Below, piece by piece: positions 1-9,662 of a DNA stretch of 64,000 nucleotides. Both the position numbers and the translations under genes were made by a program. The notes under the pieces are model-generated. The model made no database searches, was not told the origin of the DNA, and saw nothing but the letters and a program-made list of their open reading frames with translations. The stretch is from Desertibacillus haloalkaliphilus (GTDB lineage: Bacteria; Bacillota; Bacilli; Bacillales; KJ1-10-99), in contig NZ_JAHPIV010000011.1 in the NCBI RefSeq assembly GCF_019039105.1, forward strand, positions 120,566-184,565. The letters are read 5' to 3'. Within the stretch, counting starts at the first letter, position 1. Each line of letters begins with the position of its first letter.

Positions 1-57
1 AGTAAACACGAAAATTGACTGGATCTGATAAAACGCATGTAAACAGGGGGGATTGGG

Positions 58-1117
58 TTGGGCAAAATAGATGAATCGTTTCTCGATCAAACCGTTGTCC
101 AAATGACTAGCAAAAGAAACAACTTTGGTGCTGTACTTTGTGTGGAACAAGGGGATGACTTTTCCTGGATAGGTGCAGATGGGAATTTAAATGAGGATGA
201 TCAGTACTTTATTGCGAGTGTTACAAAATTATATGTGACGGCTATTGTATTACTCCTAAAAGAAAAAGGACAGTTGCAATTAGATGATCCCATCAGTAAC
301 TATTTATCTGAGAAGGTTATCGATGGAATCCATGTACGAAAAGGAGTTGATTACTCAAATGAGATTAAGATCAAACATTTGATCTCTAACACATCAGGCA
401 TCCCCGATTATTTCGCATATAAGCAAACCAATGGAAAAACAGTGGCTTCAGAGCTTTTCAAGGGCCATGACAGGAGCTGGTCATTTGAGGAAACATTGAC
501 TCTTGTAAAGGAATTAGAGCCTAAATTTAAACCAGGTCAAAAAGGGAAAGTCAATTATTCTGATACAAACTATCAACTCCTAGGTAGAATGATTGAAAAC
601 ATTACCGGTATGAGCATCGCAGACGCCTTTCGAATATATATCTTTGAGGAACTTAACCTAACAAAAACATATGTGTATGAAAATGTAAATGATATAAATT
701 TGGCTCCTCTTCACTATAAATCCAAGGTGATTCACATTCAGAAATATATCTCTTCGATTTCTTCAGAAGGAGGTATTGTATCGACCGCGAAAGAAACAAT
801 GATTTTTTTAAGGGCTTTTTTTGAGGGCTGTTTTTTTTCCGAAAGAACAGGTAGAAGAGCTCAAGCAATGGAATTTTCTCTTATTGCCAGGTCAATTTTA
901 CTATGGCATTGGCTTAGAAAAGTTATGGGTACCTAGAATCATCTCACCACTAAAGCCAATTAAGGAAGTAATAGGTTTTTGGGGGCAATCTGGCGCTTTT
1001 GCCTTCTACAACCCTGAACGTGACTTATACTTCACCGGCACAATAAACCAGCTCAGCGGACTGGGACATAGCGCTGCATATCGTGCGATGATAAACATCA
1101 TTAAAAAGCTCTCTTAA
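58..1117 (+). pseudogene. Frameshifted serine hydrolase (class C beta-lactamase / DD-peptidase family)
   Basis: The first part starts at a TTG just after a GGGGGGA ribosome site and carries the family's SxxK motif (S-V-T-K near residue 54) and a YSD variant of the YxN motif near residue 167. That frame ends at 936. The rest of the family fold (GFWGQSGAF near 970-1000, then a typical RDLYFTGTINQL tail) continues one base over in the frame that runs to 1117. The switch falls at or near a run of eight T at 831-838, so one extra T explains it. Joined, the protein would be about 350 residues, normal for this family. No signal peptide is seen, so a cytoplasmic esterase or peptidase-like enzyme is as likely as a lactamase. 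It may be a real pseudogene or a homopolymer sequencing error. Confidence 0.75.
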
Positions 1118-1118
1118 C

Positions 1119-1154
1119 TGGTGCCAGGCACCCTTGTTTGGGTGCCTGGCACCA
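1119..1154. repeat. Inverted repeat of the TGGTGCC(A/T)GGCACC family
   Basis: Arms TGGTGCCAGGCACCC and its complement are separated by a six-base loop. The repeat sits right behind the serine hydrolase remnant and can form a very stable hairpin. There is no T-run after it, so it is not a classic terminator. The same core occurs at 1695-1736 and inside the exporter gene at 3134-3148 and 3791-3805. Confidence 0.8.
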
Positions 1155-1263
1155 AAAACACAAAACAAATTGAATTATGCACCGCTCTTTTCTATTACTT
1201 ATTTGTATGGTATATATAGGTATAATAGAGAAATTTTAGAGGATTGGAAGTAGAGGTGTAGTT

Positions 1264-1689
1264 ATGAAATTAGGTGAACTTACGATTGGACAAGTCTTTG
1301 AAACAAAATCTTATAAACTAACAAAAGATGATATTATGCGCTTTGCGAGTGAGTTTGATCCTCAATATATGCATTTGGATGAGGAAAAAGCAGAAAATGG
1401 GAGATTTAACGGAATTATAGCTTCTGGGATCCATACGTTAGCGATTTCCTTCAAACTTATGGTTGAACAAGGGGTTTATGGTGATGATGTGGTTGCAGGA
1501 ACAGGGATGAATAACATTAAATTTTTCAAGCCTGTGTACCCTAATGATGAATTGCATTCGGTAGGTGAAGTGATTGATAAGAAAGAAAAGACAGAAGAAA
1601 CTGGGATCCTGACAATGTTATTATCAACGTATAATAACAGGAAAGAAAAAGTCTTTGAAGGTGAATTGTCAGTACTCATTAGACGCTAA
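1264..1689 (+). CDS. MaoC-like (R)-specific hydratase/dehydratase
   Basis: This 141-residue hot-dog-fold protein belongs to the MaoC-like dehydratase family, whose members hydrate or dehydrate acyl-CoA thioesters. The signature is visible: a segment near residues 26-55 (FASEFDPQYMHLDEEKA, then GIIASGIHT) that holds the family's catalytic Asp and His in the usual spacing. The length matches single-domain members. A GAGGTG ribosome site precedes the ATG, and a TATAAT hexamer lies at 1221-1226. The gene stands alone between two copies of an inverted repeat, so its substrate cannot be told from context. Confidence 0.85.
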   Translation: MKLGELTIGQVFETKSYKLTKDDIMRFASEFDPQYMHLDEEKAENGRFNGIIASGIHTLAISFKLMVEQGVYGDDVVAGTGMNNIKFFKPVYPNDELHSVGEVIDKKEKTEETGILTMLLSTYNNRKEKVFEGELSVLIRR

Positions 1690-1694
1690 CAACA

Positions 1695-1736
1695 ACATGG
1701 TGCCAGGCACCCTATCAAGGGTGCCTGGCACCATGT
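1695..1736. repeat. Second intergenic copy of the TGGTGCC(A/T)GGCACC inverted repeat
   Basis: Arms of 18 bases (ACATGGTGCCAGGCACCC and complement) flank the loop TATCAA. It lies between the convergent MaoC-like gene and the metallo-hydrolase, and the last codons of the metallo-hydrolase frame run into it. It could act as a bidirectional stop for transcription, though it has no clear T-run. Confidence 0.8.
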
Positions 1737-2541
1737 TTTAGATCGGAAACGATAGAAGAGACCATATGCAACGAATCCCATTCGCCTTCGGAAATAAAAG
1801 TGATTGGGTATTTTTTTCGAAAGATGCTTTTATCGATCTCTTCAATAGAGAGTCCTTGTTCATACAGTCTTTCCACTTCCCCATAAAGGTTTTCAAGATA
1901 GTCTAACTTTTGCTTCATCATTGCTTTTCCATCCTCAATATATCCAGCATGGCAGCAAAAACGGAACTAAAGTCATAGCGGAGAAGGGTTCGGATTGAGT
2001 TCACCATTTGCGGAAAGGATTCACTTCTCATCATCACTTTTGTCTTTGGGGTCACAAATAAATCACCTGAAAATAGCCTGCCAGATTCCTCATGGAATAA
2101 AGAAATATGGTCATCTGAATGTCCTGGTGTATAAATCACCTTCCATTCATAGTTTCGAGATCGAATGTTATCTTCAAGTGGCAGTGCTTTAAACGATTGT
2201 CGTATCCCCCAAATGTCTTGACGATATTTCGGGTATGTACATGGCTCCGCACATCGATCAACTCCCTTTGGATGAATATAGAGTGGAACATCGCGGTTTT
2301 CTTGGATCCAAGAAGCATTGCCAGCATGGTCTTCATGACTATGAGTTAATGCTACGAAGTCAAACGAAAGCTCTTTATATACTGGAATTAAATCTGATTC
2401 AATACTCTGGGCTCCAGTATCAACTAACATGCCATCAACCAAGAAAGAAAAAACTTTTCTTCTCCCTTCAAAATTCATTTGAATACATGTTACACCTTCT
2501 TTTTCAAGTTGTTGAACCAATCGACTCACTCTCCCTACCAA
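1715..2541 (-). pseudogene. Frameshifted MBL-fold metallo-hydrolase
   Basis: The N-terminal frame (about 2541 to 1918) carries the metallo-beta-lactamase metal motif THSHEDH near residue 66, a TPGHSDDH near 138 and SGDLF near 157. It stops early at 1918. Reading one base over restores the family's next motif (CCHAGYIEDGKA) and a 68-residue C-terminal helical domain ending at 1715. The shift lies in a run of five A (1957-1961, T on the coding strand), where a sixth base would repair the gene. The intact product would be about 275 residues, a zinc-dependent hydrolase of unknown substrate. The start is uncertain: a GTAGGGA site lies inside the longest frame and favours a GTG or TTG at about 2529 or 2520. 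Confidence 0.75.
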
Positions 2542-2871
2542 TTTATTCGTTTTAAAATTTACAATATTTAGATTTTGCTATATAGAATAACTTGTGCACA
2601 AAGAGTCAGTATTCTGTATAGATTACCTGTTAATGAAATGAGGATCATTTACATTTACTGGTTAACAATGAGAAGACTCGCACCTTTAAAAGCCTGTTAC
2701 GACTTCCGTAGTCTTATGTTTGAATGGTGGATTTATTAAGCACATAGGGAAGAAACTTATGAGTGATTTATGTTAGAGTTTAATAGTTCATACTTTTTCG
2801 AAACGAAGATTTCAGATAGAGTATTTGTATTCTCATCTCATAACAGTCATCAATAGGAGGGGAACTAGAAC
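2542..2871. other. Intergenic region between divergent genes
   Basis: This AT-rich 330-base spacer separates the metallo-hydrolase (reverse) from the drug exporter (forward) and must hold both promoters. I see no convincing -35/-10 pair, hairpin or RNA gene in it. The exporter's ribosome site is AGGAGGGGA just before 2872. Confidence 0.4.
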
Positions 2872-4299
2872 ATGGTCACTGAACAACGACAGAAAATACC
2901 ACACAAACTAATAATATCAATCATTTTAATATCGACGTTTCTGTTTACGTTCAATCAATTCTTATTAATTACCGCCTTTCCGACGATCATGCAGGAGTTT
3001 TCGATTAATGCGACACAAGTGCAATGGTTGACGACTTCTTTTTTGTTAACGACGATCGTCTTCATACCAATGTCTGGCTATTTAACGTCTAGGTTCTCAT
3101 CAAGAGCACTCGTGCTTTTCTCATTAGCTTGCTTGGTGTCAGGCACCATAGTCGGCATTTTTGCCTCGACCTTTATGCTATTAATTTTATCAAGGGTGAT
3201 TCAAGCGATTGGGGCGGGGATTATGCTCCCTCTCGTCCAAACGATCTTGTTAGCTGTTTTTCCAAAAGAAAAACAAGGATTTGCGATGGGGTTGTTAGGT
3301 TGCGTGATTAATGTCGCACCAGCTTCAGCCCCTTCAATTGCTGGCATCGTGATTGATCTTTACAATTGGACAGCATTATTTTGGATTATGCTGTCCTTAT
3401 CAGTCGTGGCCTTAGTGTTTGCTTATCTGTTTATGAAAAATGTTACTGAGCAACAGGCAGCGAAGTTAGATCCTTTGTCACTATGCTTATCAGGGATAGG
3501 CTTTACTAGTATTCTCTTTGGAATGAGTAACATCAGTGTCCTCGGGTTTACCCATTGGAGTGTGTTAGCATCGCTAGCGATCGGGGGAATGATGTTAGCG
3601 ACCTTTATTAAGCGACAGTTGAATTTACAGTTTCCGGTGCTCAACTTACGTATTTTTAAAAAGATGGCGTTTCTAATCTCAACGGCCTTAATTTTCATTA
3701 ATATCATGCTCTTATTATCAATGGAAACGATCCTACCGATGTTCTCTCAAGATGTCCTAGGTACAAGTGCATTTCTTTCTGGGTTTTTATTGGTGCCTGG
3801 CACCATCATCCTATCAATTGTGTCACTGATTTCAGGTCATTTGTTCGATCAATATGGTGGAAGGATCCTAGCAATGGGTGGATTCTCATCCATCCTCGTT
3901 TCAACGATATTGTTCAGTACGATCGGGATGGAAAGCTCTCCTTACATGATTATGATTTACTTTTGCTTCTTCATGTTCGGGACTGGTTTAACATTGATGC
4001 CACTCGTCTCAATTGGAGTTGAGAGTCTAAGCACAGCAGAAATTCCTCATGGGGCTGCGATTGTCAATACCGTTCGTCAGTTCGGAATGGCATTCGGAAT
4101 TGTTTTCTTGACGACAATCATCAGCGTAACAACGAATCAGATGGAAGCTCCTTATGAAGTAGCTGCATTCTGGGGAACGAGATATGCGTTTTATGTCATG
4201 ATCGCATGTTCATTACTTGGGATTTGTTTGTCATTTTTAGTTAAGGGAAAACAGCGATTAACTGTAAAAGAAGATAGAGGCGAGGTTGTCAATGGTTGA
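2872..4299 (+). CDS. MFS multidrug exporter, DHA2 (EmrB/QacA) family
   Basis: The 475-residue, strongly hydrophobic protein has the pattern of a 14-helix drug:H+ antiporter. It has a short charged N-terminus, a first helix with FLFTFNQFLLITAFPTI, the WLTTSFLLTTIVFIPMSGYL stretch of helix 2, and motif-C-like GLLGCVINVAPASAPSIAGIV near residue 142 (exporters usually show GxxxGPxxGG; here it is altered). It probably exports toxic compounds at the cell membrane. It has an excellent AGGAGG site and stands as a single gene ended by a strong terminator. Two copies of a short palindrome that is otherwise intergenic (3134-3148 and 3791-3805) lie inside the reading frame without breaking it. Confidence 0.9.
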   Translation: MVTEQRQKIPHKLIISIILISTFLFTFNQFLLITAFPTIMQEFSINATQVQWLTTSFLLTTIVFIPMSGYLTSRFSSRALVLFSLACLVSGTIVGIFASTFMLLILSRVIQAIGAGIMLPLVQTILLAVFPKEKQGFAMGLLGCVINVAPASAPSIAGIVIDLYNWTALFWIMLSLSVVALVFAYLFMKNVTEQQAAKLDPLSLCLSGIGFTSILFGMSNISVLGFTHWSVLASLAIGGMMLATFIKRQLNLQFPVLNLRIFKKMAFLISTALIFINIMLLLSMETILPMFSQDVLGTSAFLSGFLLVPGTIILSIVSLISGHLFDQYGGRILAMGGFSSILVSTILFSTIGMESSPYMIMIYFCFFMFGTGLTLMPLVSIGVESLSTAEIPHGAAIVNTVRQFGMAFGIVFLTTIISVTTNQMEAPYEVAAFWGTRYAFYVMIACSLLGICLSFLVKGKQRLTVKEDRGEVVNG

Positions 4300-4343
4300 T
4301 ACCGAGTGACAGTACTTGCGCTTCTCTATTTTTGAGGTGATTT

Positions 4344-4385
4344 AAAAAGGTGTCTGATCTTGTACAAAAGTCAGGCACCTTTTTC
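4344..4385 (+). terminator. Rho-independent terminator after the exporter
   Basis: AAAAAGGTGTCTGA pairs with TCAGGCACCTTTTT across a 13-base loop and ends in a T-run. The stem contains one G-T pair. Confidence 0.85.
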
Positions 4386-4487
4386 TATGAGATTGGCAGT
4401 AGACCCCACTAAAATAGATGCCGGTTTTGCTATATACTTTTTATGTTGAGAAAAGGTTAAGATGTTAAACTTGGGAGGCCGTGATGG

Positions 4488-5567
4488 ATGAATAACTTCT
4501 TATATAGTTTATTACTTTGCGGGTATTTATTTATTATGATTGGCTGTTCTTCTGAATCAACTGAGGTAGCGCTTACGGAAGAAGGGGCGGAGCCGATCGT
4601 CCTTGAATCGGATGAAGGAATCTCTACATCCATTTTAAGTGATATTGCAAAATTTCTGAGAGAACATCATCGTTTAGAGGACGTTGAAGCGTTAATTGGT
4701 ACAGCACGATCAATTGATGATTTGTTTTATACATTTGAAGATGACTATGGCTATTATTCGTTTAGTAGTATCGATGGACTCGAGGACGCTATTATTAATG
4801 AAATCAATATCGAATTGAAGGATACTGAGAAGCTACATTATGAAGAAGCCTTTCATTTACTTGGGTTTGACATTGAGTTAGGGGATGAAATCGAATCTGA
4901 AAATTTCGGTTCTGAAGGGTATGTCCTCTATGATGTGATTGGAGAAGATGCAGACGTTGTTTTGGTGGAAAGGTTTGTTGGTACAGGGGCACAATTTCTA
5001 TCAGTGAGTACAGACGTCTGGTATGGAGAAAATAAAGGATATCTAGCAATTGTGAGTGATCTAGAGGGTTATGTGACCCATATTTCATTATATTATGAAG
5101 AGGATGTTGTTGAACAAGGCTTGGGTAGTAATAATTTTGATACAGCGCTCTTTACACCAGAGATCGCTGTTCATACCTTAATCGGTCAAAATATTCGAAT
5201 TGGTGATCCAGCAGAATATTTATTATCAGTTTCTCCTGAAGCCTATTCTGGATACAGTTCAGAGAGTTTTTTCCTATCAAATGATTTGTATGGCCACACT
5301 ACCGAACATATCATTACATCTTTAACGGTGCGATTAGATGCAAATCCAATAACTTTGGATGAAGCAGAGGTGATCATGGAATCAATCTTGCCGGTGGATG
5401 TGAATATGGTAGATTACGAAGAAGAATCCCCTTATATTAGGTATCAGTTTGAAAGCCCGAGTTTACCTGAACCTTCGACGATAAATGTTAAAATAGGATA
5501 TTATGGAGAACACGTTAGCGTCATAGGTTTTACTAGTGATGTAGGGACGACGATGTATTTTAATTAA
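4488..5567 (+). CDS. Predicted lipoprotein of unknown function
   Basis: The 359-residue product begins with a short hydrophobic signal and a lipobox-like MIGC (Cys near residue 20), so it should be lipid-anchored outside the membrane. The mature part is very acidic. It seems to hold two similar halves, each with segments alternating short beta-like and aromatic stretches, near residues 45-150 and 220-355. I do not recognise a named domain. A GGGAGG site precedes the ATG. It is followed after about 85 bases by a TPR-type protein gene on the same strand, possibly co-transcribed. Confidence 0.7.
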   Translation: MNNFLYSLLLCGYLFIMIGCSSESTEVALTEEGAEPIVLESDEGISTSILSDIAKFLREHHRLEDVEALIGTARSIDDLFYTFEDDYGYYSFSSIDGLEDAIINEINIELKDTEKLHYEEAFHLLGFDIELGDEIESENFGSEGYVLYDVIGEDADVVLVERFVGTGAQFLSVSTDVWYGENKGYLAIVSDLEGYVTHISLYYEEDVVEQGLGSNNFDTALFTPEIAVHTLIGQNIRIGDPAEYLLSVSPEAYSGYSSESFFLSNDLYGHTTEHIITSLTVRLDANPITLDEAEVIMESILPVDVNMVDYEEESPYIRYQFESPSLPEPSTINVKIGYYGEHVSVIGFTSDVGTTMYFN

Positions 5568-5651
5568 TCGAGTATAATTTACTTTATGTACGATAAAAGG
5601 GGCCTAATCCATAGGTTATAGATGAGAAGCTTGTTTGAAGGGACGGTTTTT

Positions 5652-6686
5652 ATGCGCTATAGCAATAAAACAATGGAGGAACTAGAAGATATAGAAGTGG
5701 AGCTCCTTGAAATGGAGTACAATGGTGAACATCATGCTGTTAATTACAATCTCATCCAATTGTATGAATCGATGTATAAGTCTGTTCGAAAAAGGGCTCA
5801 GCATACAAGGGATCATGAGGATTTGGGTGCTGTTGACTATGTAAAGCATAAGCTTGTGAATCGTCTTATTAAGTATGGAACGTACTTAAAAATAGGGACG
5901 GAGAAGAGTGATTATGATGCGAAGAAGACGTTGAAGAAAGTGTTGACGTTTGACGCAAAAAATCCGATTGTACATTATCGTTTAGGATTTATAGCATACA
6001 AGGAAAACGTGTTTCATGATGCATGTTTATACTTTAAGCAAGCGATTGAGTTTCAAGAACTTGAGCAGAGCCACAACTGGCAATTGAACGATTTGCAACT
6101 GCACCGAGCTCACTTGTATCTAGTCAACAGTTCTTTATTTGTTGCACACGAAGCAAACGAGAAGCTGAAAAAATTACCTCTTTTAGAAGAGACAACAATG
6201 AAACAATATGAAATCTCACCACTTTATAATGTCATTAATGAAAATGATACTTATTTAAAAAGTCATGCTTTCGTAAAATTTATGAATGAAGGGGAAGAGC
6301 ATTGTTCAAAAGAAGAGTGTGACAATTTATATGAGTTGGATAGCATCGATAACCGTCTTATCCTTTATTTTTCGGATCGAGAATGTGGGTTACGGTACAA
6401 TATGAAAAGGGAAATCGTGAATCCATCTGATGCTTATTTGTTGAAGGATATGTTAAGATCAAAAAAATCCTCCCTCCTTGTAGATGATCTACTGGAGCAC
6501 TTTACTAAAGATATCGTTTCTAAAAATACGTTCATTAAACGAATAAGTCGATTACGTAAGTTGCTCAAACAGTTTGGTGTGCCTGAAGTGATAGAGAATG
6601 ATCGCTCAAGTGAGCAGACGGCGTATTTTTATAATGGCGCCGTGCCTTTTGTGATGATGGAACGAGTCGAGGACGCGCTCGATTGA
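5652..6686 (+). CDS. TPR-like protein with a C-terminal helical, possibly DNA-binding, region
   Basis: I place the start at the ATG at 5652 because GAAGGGACGG lies eight bases upstream; an upstream ATG at 5622 lacks a site. The product is about 344 residues. Residues near 95-160 form a TPR-like pair of helices (KNPIVHYRLGFIAYKENVFHDACLYFKQAI). The C-terminal 80 residues (LLKDMLRSKKSSLLVDDLLEHF, then FIKRISRLRKLLKQFGV) resemble a winged-helix or transcriptional-activator-type domain that would read out the TPR part. This domain reading is weak. It is followed by a good terminator at 6725. Confidence 0.65.
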   Translation: MRYSNKTMEELEDIEVELLEMEYNGEHHAVNYNLIQLYESMYKSVRKRAQHTRDHEDLGAVDYVKHKLVNRLIKYGTYLKIGTEKSDYDAKKTLKKVLTFDAKNPIVHYRLGFIAYKENVFHDACLYFKQAIEFQELEQSHNWQLNDLQLHRAHLYLVNSSLFVAHEANEKLKKLPLLEETTMKQYEISPLYNVINENDTYLKSHAFVKFMNEGEEHCSKEECDNLYELDSIDNRLILYFSDRECGLRYNMKREIVNPSDAYLLKDMLRSKKSSLLVDDLLEHFTKDIVSKNTFIKRISRLRKLLKQFGVPEVIENDRSSEQTAYFYNGAVPFVMMERVEDALD

Positions 6687-6724
6687 TCTAGAATGAGATC
6701 GGAACTTTCGAAGTGATTTATTGT

Positions 6725-6757
6725 AGTGCCAGTACAAAAAAGTATTGGCACTTTTTT
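6725..6757 (+). terminator. Terminator after the TPR-like gene
   Basis: AGTGCCAGTAC and GTATTGGCACT form a stem with one mismatch around AAAAAA, followed by TTTTTT. Its position shows that the peptidase gene must start downstream of it. Confidence 0.85.
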
Positions 6758-6824
6758 AATGACATGGCTGTCACCGCTTGTTTGGTTTAATGAAGGTACA
6801 CAAACGAGAGGGAGATGGTTACAC

Positions 6825-8201
6825 ATGAAAGCCAAAACATGGTCAGCATTATTTAATCGCCAAGGATTTGAAGTTGCGGAAGTTAAGAACGGGGTATTCG
6901 ACTGTAAATCTGAGTCAGCTGAAAACATCGAGTTTTTACTAGAATCATTAGACAACGGGAAAATCGCTTATCGCTACCATTCATTCATTTTATCGATAGA
7001 AAGTGCACCAATCACAGAAGGTGAGTGGTTGAAGTTAGTAGACTTTGAGAATCGAGGGCATGCTGGTTTTTACTTTCGTGCAGACTGTGAGATTCCAAGG
7101 GTGTTTGAACTAGATACGCACATTTCTGGTATCGTTAGACAATTGAATCGACTTGGTTTGTATACGAACGGAAGTTGTGATGGGCATGGTACAAGACACG
7201 CTCTTGTTATGATAAAAAGAGATGAGGACGTGGAGACCTCAAAGAACGTTTTACTTGCTGCTGGTATAAATAGAATTGTCACGAGAGGACGAAATATGAG
7301 ATTACTAATAACTGAACGAGCGCAGCTTCTTGATGTAGCGGAAAAGCTTCAGTTGATTGAGAAAGGTTGGTTAAAAGAAGGTAGTAGTTATATCCGAGAA
7401 CAGTTTTTTTATCACTCACTAGAGGAGTTGTTGTCGATCGATGGGGAGAGTGGGAATGAGGAAGGTGTTCGTAGTTATGTGTTGGATCAGCTTCGTGATG
7501 TTGTTGATCACGTCACTGTCGATCAATATGGAAATATCCTAGCACAAAAAACGTATCGTAATGGCAATGGCCCAACGATGTTGTTAAATGCTCATTTGGA
7601 TACTGTAGAAAGTTTCATACCAGGGCGAGTCCTTCAAAAAGATGGAGCTATTTGGTCTAGTAGTGAAGGAATTCTAGGGGCGGATGACAGAGCCGGCGTA
7701 GCCGTTGTATTAGAAATGGCAAAACGTCTTGATGCATCTGATTTTAGAGGGAAAGTCAAGTTTATCTTCACTGTAAAAGAAGAGGTGGGATTAGTAGGTG
7801 CTAGAGCTGTCAATGAGTACTTTCTTTGGGATGTGGATGCGGCAATTGTTGTAGACCGGAGAGGTGCTGGGGATATTGTTACATCGTGCGGAGGGCAAAT
7901 TCCTTTCTGTCATGAAGCATACGGAGAGTTTATAGAAGGAGTCGCCATGTCTCAAGGATTACAGGGATGGAAAACAACGAGTGGTGGTAGCAGTGATACA
8001 CGAATTTGGGCAGAACACGGTATACACAGCGTTTATTTATCAGCAGGTTATCAAAATGAGCATACAGATATGGAAACTTTAGATGTGACTGCTAGTTATC
8101 GTACGTTAAACCTATTAGAAGGAGTTTTTGCACAAGGAAGAGAATTGCAGCGAATCGTGAATCGATTGAGAAGGTTGAATCGAAGAGCAAGGGCGATTTA
8201 A
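6825..8201 (+). CDS. M20/M28-type metallopeptidase with an extra N-terminal domain
   Basis: I start this gene at the ATG at 6825, which follows GAGGGAGATGG; the longer frame would begin inside a terminator. The product has about 458 residues. Residues 1-195 are an unassigned domain. From about 205 on it is a di-zinc peptidase: LLNAHLDTV (first His and Asp), GILGADDRAG (bridging Asp), KEEVGLVGA (catalytic Glu and ligand Glu), VVDRRGAGD (ligand Asp) and NEHTDMET (last His). All expected metal ligands are present. It most resembles aminopeptidase T / M42 / M28-like enzymes, so peptide trimming in the cytoplasm is likely. It is a single gene ending at a bidirectional terminator. Confidence 0.85.
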   Translation: MKAKTWSALFNRQGFEVAEVKNGVFDCKSESAENIEFLLESLDNGKIAYRYHSFILSIESAPITEGEWLKLVDFENRGHAGFYFRADCEIPRVFELDTHISGIVRQLNRLGLYTNGSCDGHGTRHALVMIKRDEDVETSKNVLLAAGINRIVTRGRNMRLLITERAQLLDVAEKLQLIEKGWLKEGSSYIREQFFYHSLEELLSIDGESGNEEGVRSYVLDQLRDVVDHVTVDQYGNILAQKTYRNGNGPTMLLNAHLDTVESFIPGRVLQKDGAIWSSSEGILGADDRAGVAVVLEMAKRLDASDFRGKVKFIFTVKEEVGLVGARAVNEYFLWDVDAAIVVDRRGAGDIVTSCGGQIPFCHEAYGEFIEGVAMSQGLQGWKTTSGGSSDTRIWAEHGIHSVYLSAGYQNEHTDMETLDVTASYRTLNLLEGVFAQGRELQRIVNRLRRLNRRARAI

Positions 8202-8261
8202 ACGTGTAACACCAGAGCCAATGACGGTTTAAGTGGCTGCGTCCTAACAAGAGAAGATCAG

Positions 8262-8301
8262 AAAAACACAACAATGGGGTTGTCCAATTGTTGTGTTTTT
8301 T
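8262..8301. terminator. Bidirectional terminator between convergent genes
   Basis: AAAAACACAACAAT pairs with ATTGTTGTGTTTTT. A-runs and T-runs on both sides let it serve both the peptidase (forward) and the cell-wall hydrolase (reverse). Confidence 0.9.
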
Positions 8302-8354
8302 GATAGGAAATAAGATTTAAATTTCACCAGTGATTGCTCATAATCATCTATAGA

Positions 8355-8996
8355 TTAGCGTTTAAAAACATGTTGCCCAATCACCACGGTGGTTTCTCTT
8401 GTATCTAACCAGCGGCTTGTGGCTATGTCTGGATTGTAGAAGAATAAAGAATCCTCTGACATATCTCGATCATTAGTTAACGCTTCTTCTACAGCTTCCA
8501 TTGATTCTTCATCAGCTGGTTTATAAACTTGTCCATTCATAACTGGTTCAAATTGTCTTGGCTCATAAATGACTTCTTCAATGGTGTCGGGAAATTCAGA
8601 GCTTTCTACTCGATTTAAGACAACATCAGCGACCGCGACTTTTCCTTCGAATGGTTCAGTTTGTGCTTCAGCTCTGACAATTCTAGCTAAAAGATCTAAT
8701 TCCTCTTCCGTAAGGTCATGGTCATTAGTATCGGCTTTCACTTCTATTGAAGAGCTTTTTACTTCTGGTCTTGGCTGTTGGACTTCGTTGCTTTTATGTA
8801 TGTTTAGCTGCTGACCGACGATGATAAGGTCAAGGTCAGTAACTTGTGGGTTAGCTTCTGCTAATTCTGTTACTGTTAAGTCATGATTGTGCGCGATTTC
8901 AGACATCGTGTCTCCTTCTTGCACAGTATAGGCTAGCGTTGGAGTAACAAAACATAGAGTTGCTAGTAATGTTACGATAAATGATATTTTATTCAT
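8355..8996 (-). CDS. LysM and SleB/CwlJ-type cell-wall hydrolase
   Basis: The 213-residue secreted protein has a signal peptide (residues 1-22, ending TLAYT) and one LysM peptidoglycan-binding domain (about 23-67, YTVQEGDTMSEIAHNH to QQLNIH). A short linker leads to a hydrolase_2 (SleB) catalytic domain (about 97-213) with the conserved LLARIVRAEAQTEPFEGKVAVADVVLNRV, a Glu-containing entry helix, and SLFFYNPDIATSRW near the end. Such enzymes cleave spore cortex or growing wall peptidoglycan. A clear AGGAGG lies before the ATG. Whether it acts in germination or in vegetative wall turnover cannot be told. Confidence 0.9.
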   Translation of the reverse strand: MNKISFIVTLLATLCFVTPTLAYTVQEGDTMSEIAHNHDLTVTELAEANPQVTDLDLIIVGQQLNIHKSNEVQQPRPEVKSSSIEVKADTNDHDLTEEELDLLARIVRAEAQTEPFEGKVAVADVVLNRVESSEFPDTIEEVIYEPRQFEPVMNGQVYKPADEESMEAVEEALTNDRDMSEDSLFFYNPDIATSRWLDTRETTVVIGQHVFKR

Positions 8997-9150
8997 AAAA
9001 TATGCCTCCTAGTAGATATAGTTTTTAATCGCTTTATCTACTCTATCTCTATGAAAGGCAAAACTAGAATAGTACAAAAAATTTAATAGTAAAAATTTTC
9101 AAAAAATGGCGGGTTGCTAGATTTGGCGGATGAACCACTTTGTAGTAGCC

Positions 9151-9253
9151 GCTGAATATGTAAATACATTCCGGTAGCAAACAAATGAGTTTTGTTAAGT
9201 TGAAAGAAGAAATGCCACCACAATGGTATCGGAAGGCGAATAAGTTGATGTAG
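9151..9253 (+). pseudogene. Relic of the C-terminus of a PLD-helicase (DUF3427) gene
   Basis: About 100 bases align with the last codons of the large helicase gene at 22715-22819. Shared stretches include GAATATGTAAA, AAGTTGAAAGA(A/G)GAAATGCCACCACA and AAGGCGAATAA, with a matching stop. In-frame stops and indels have destroyed the frame. It implies that a second copy of that helicase once ended here, about 13 kb from the intact gene. Confidence 0.75.
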
Positions 9254-9662
9254 CTGATCATTAAATAGAGGTAAAGGTGAGGGAAGAGGGAAGCAAGGCA
9301 CCACGATGTCGACTTATCCAGGAGTGAGTGGTGCCAAAATCTTTTAAGCAAACTTCAGCCGGCAACTAGACTGCATCGCAATTAGTTCATAATATCTTTT
9401 TTCAATTTTTCAACCGCGCACTCTCCTTTTCAAGTATTGGTCGCACCTCTTGAAAAAGCTCCCTTCGTAGGGTTTTAGTTAAATTATACCAAAAAGACGG
9501 AAGCAGTAGACGTGAAATGTCAGATGATGAGGACTTGTAAAGGGGGTCAAATTCGTGAACGTGCTTATATGAGTTGATGGATAATGAAGAAGAAATCTAC
9601 AATGTTCTGTGGAATAAGATTTTTCGAGAAGTGACTTACACAAACAAAAGGAGTGATCTGTA
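9254..9662. other. Gene-free stretch upstream of the cyclotransferase-like gene
   Basis: No credible coding frame is visible on either strand. The AAAGGAGTGATCT before 9663 is the ribosome site of the next gene. The rest has the look of decayed sequence following the helicase relic. Confidence 0.4.
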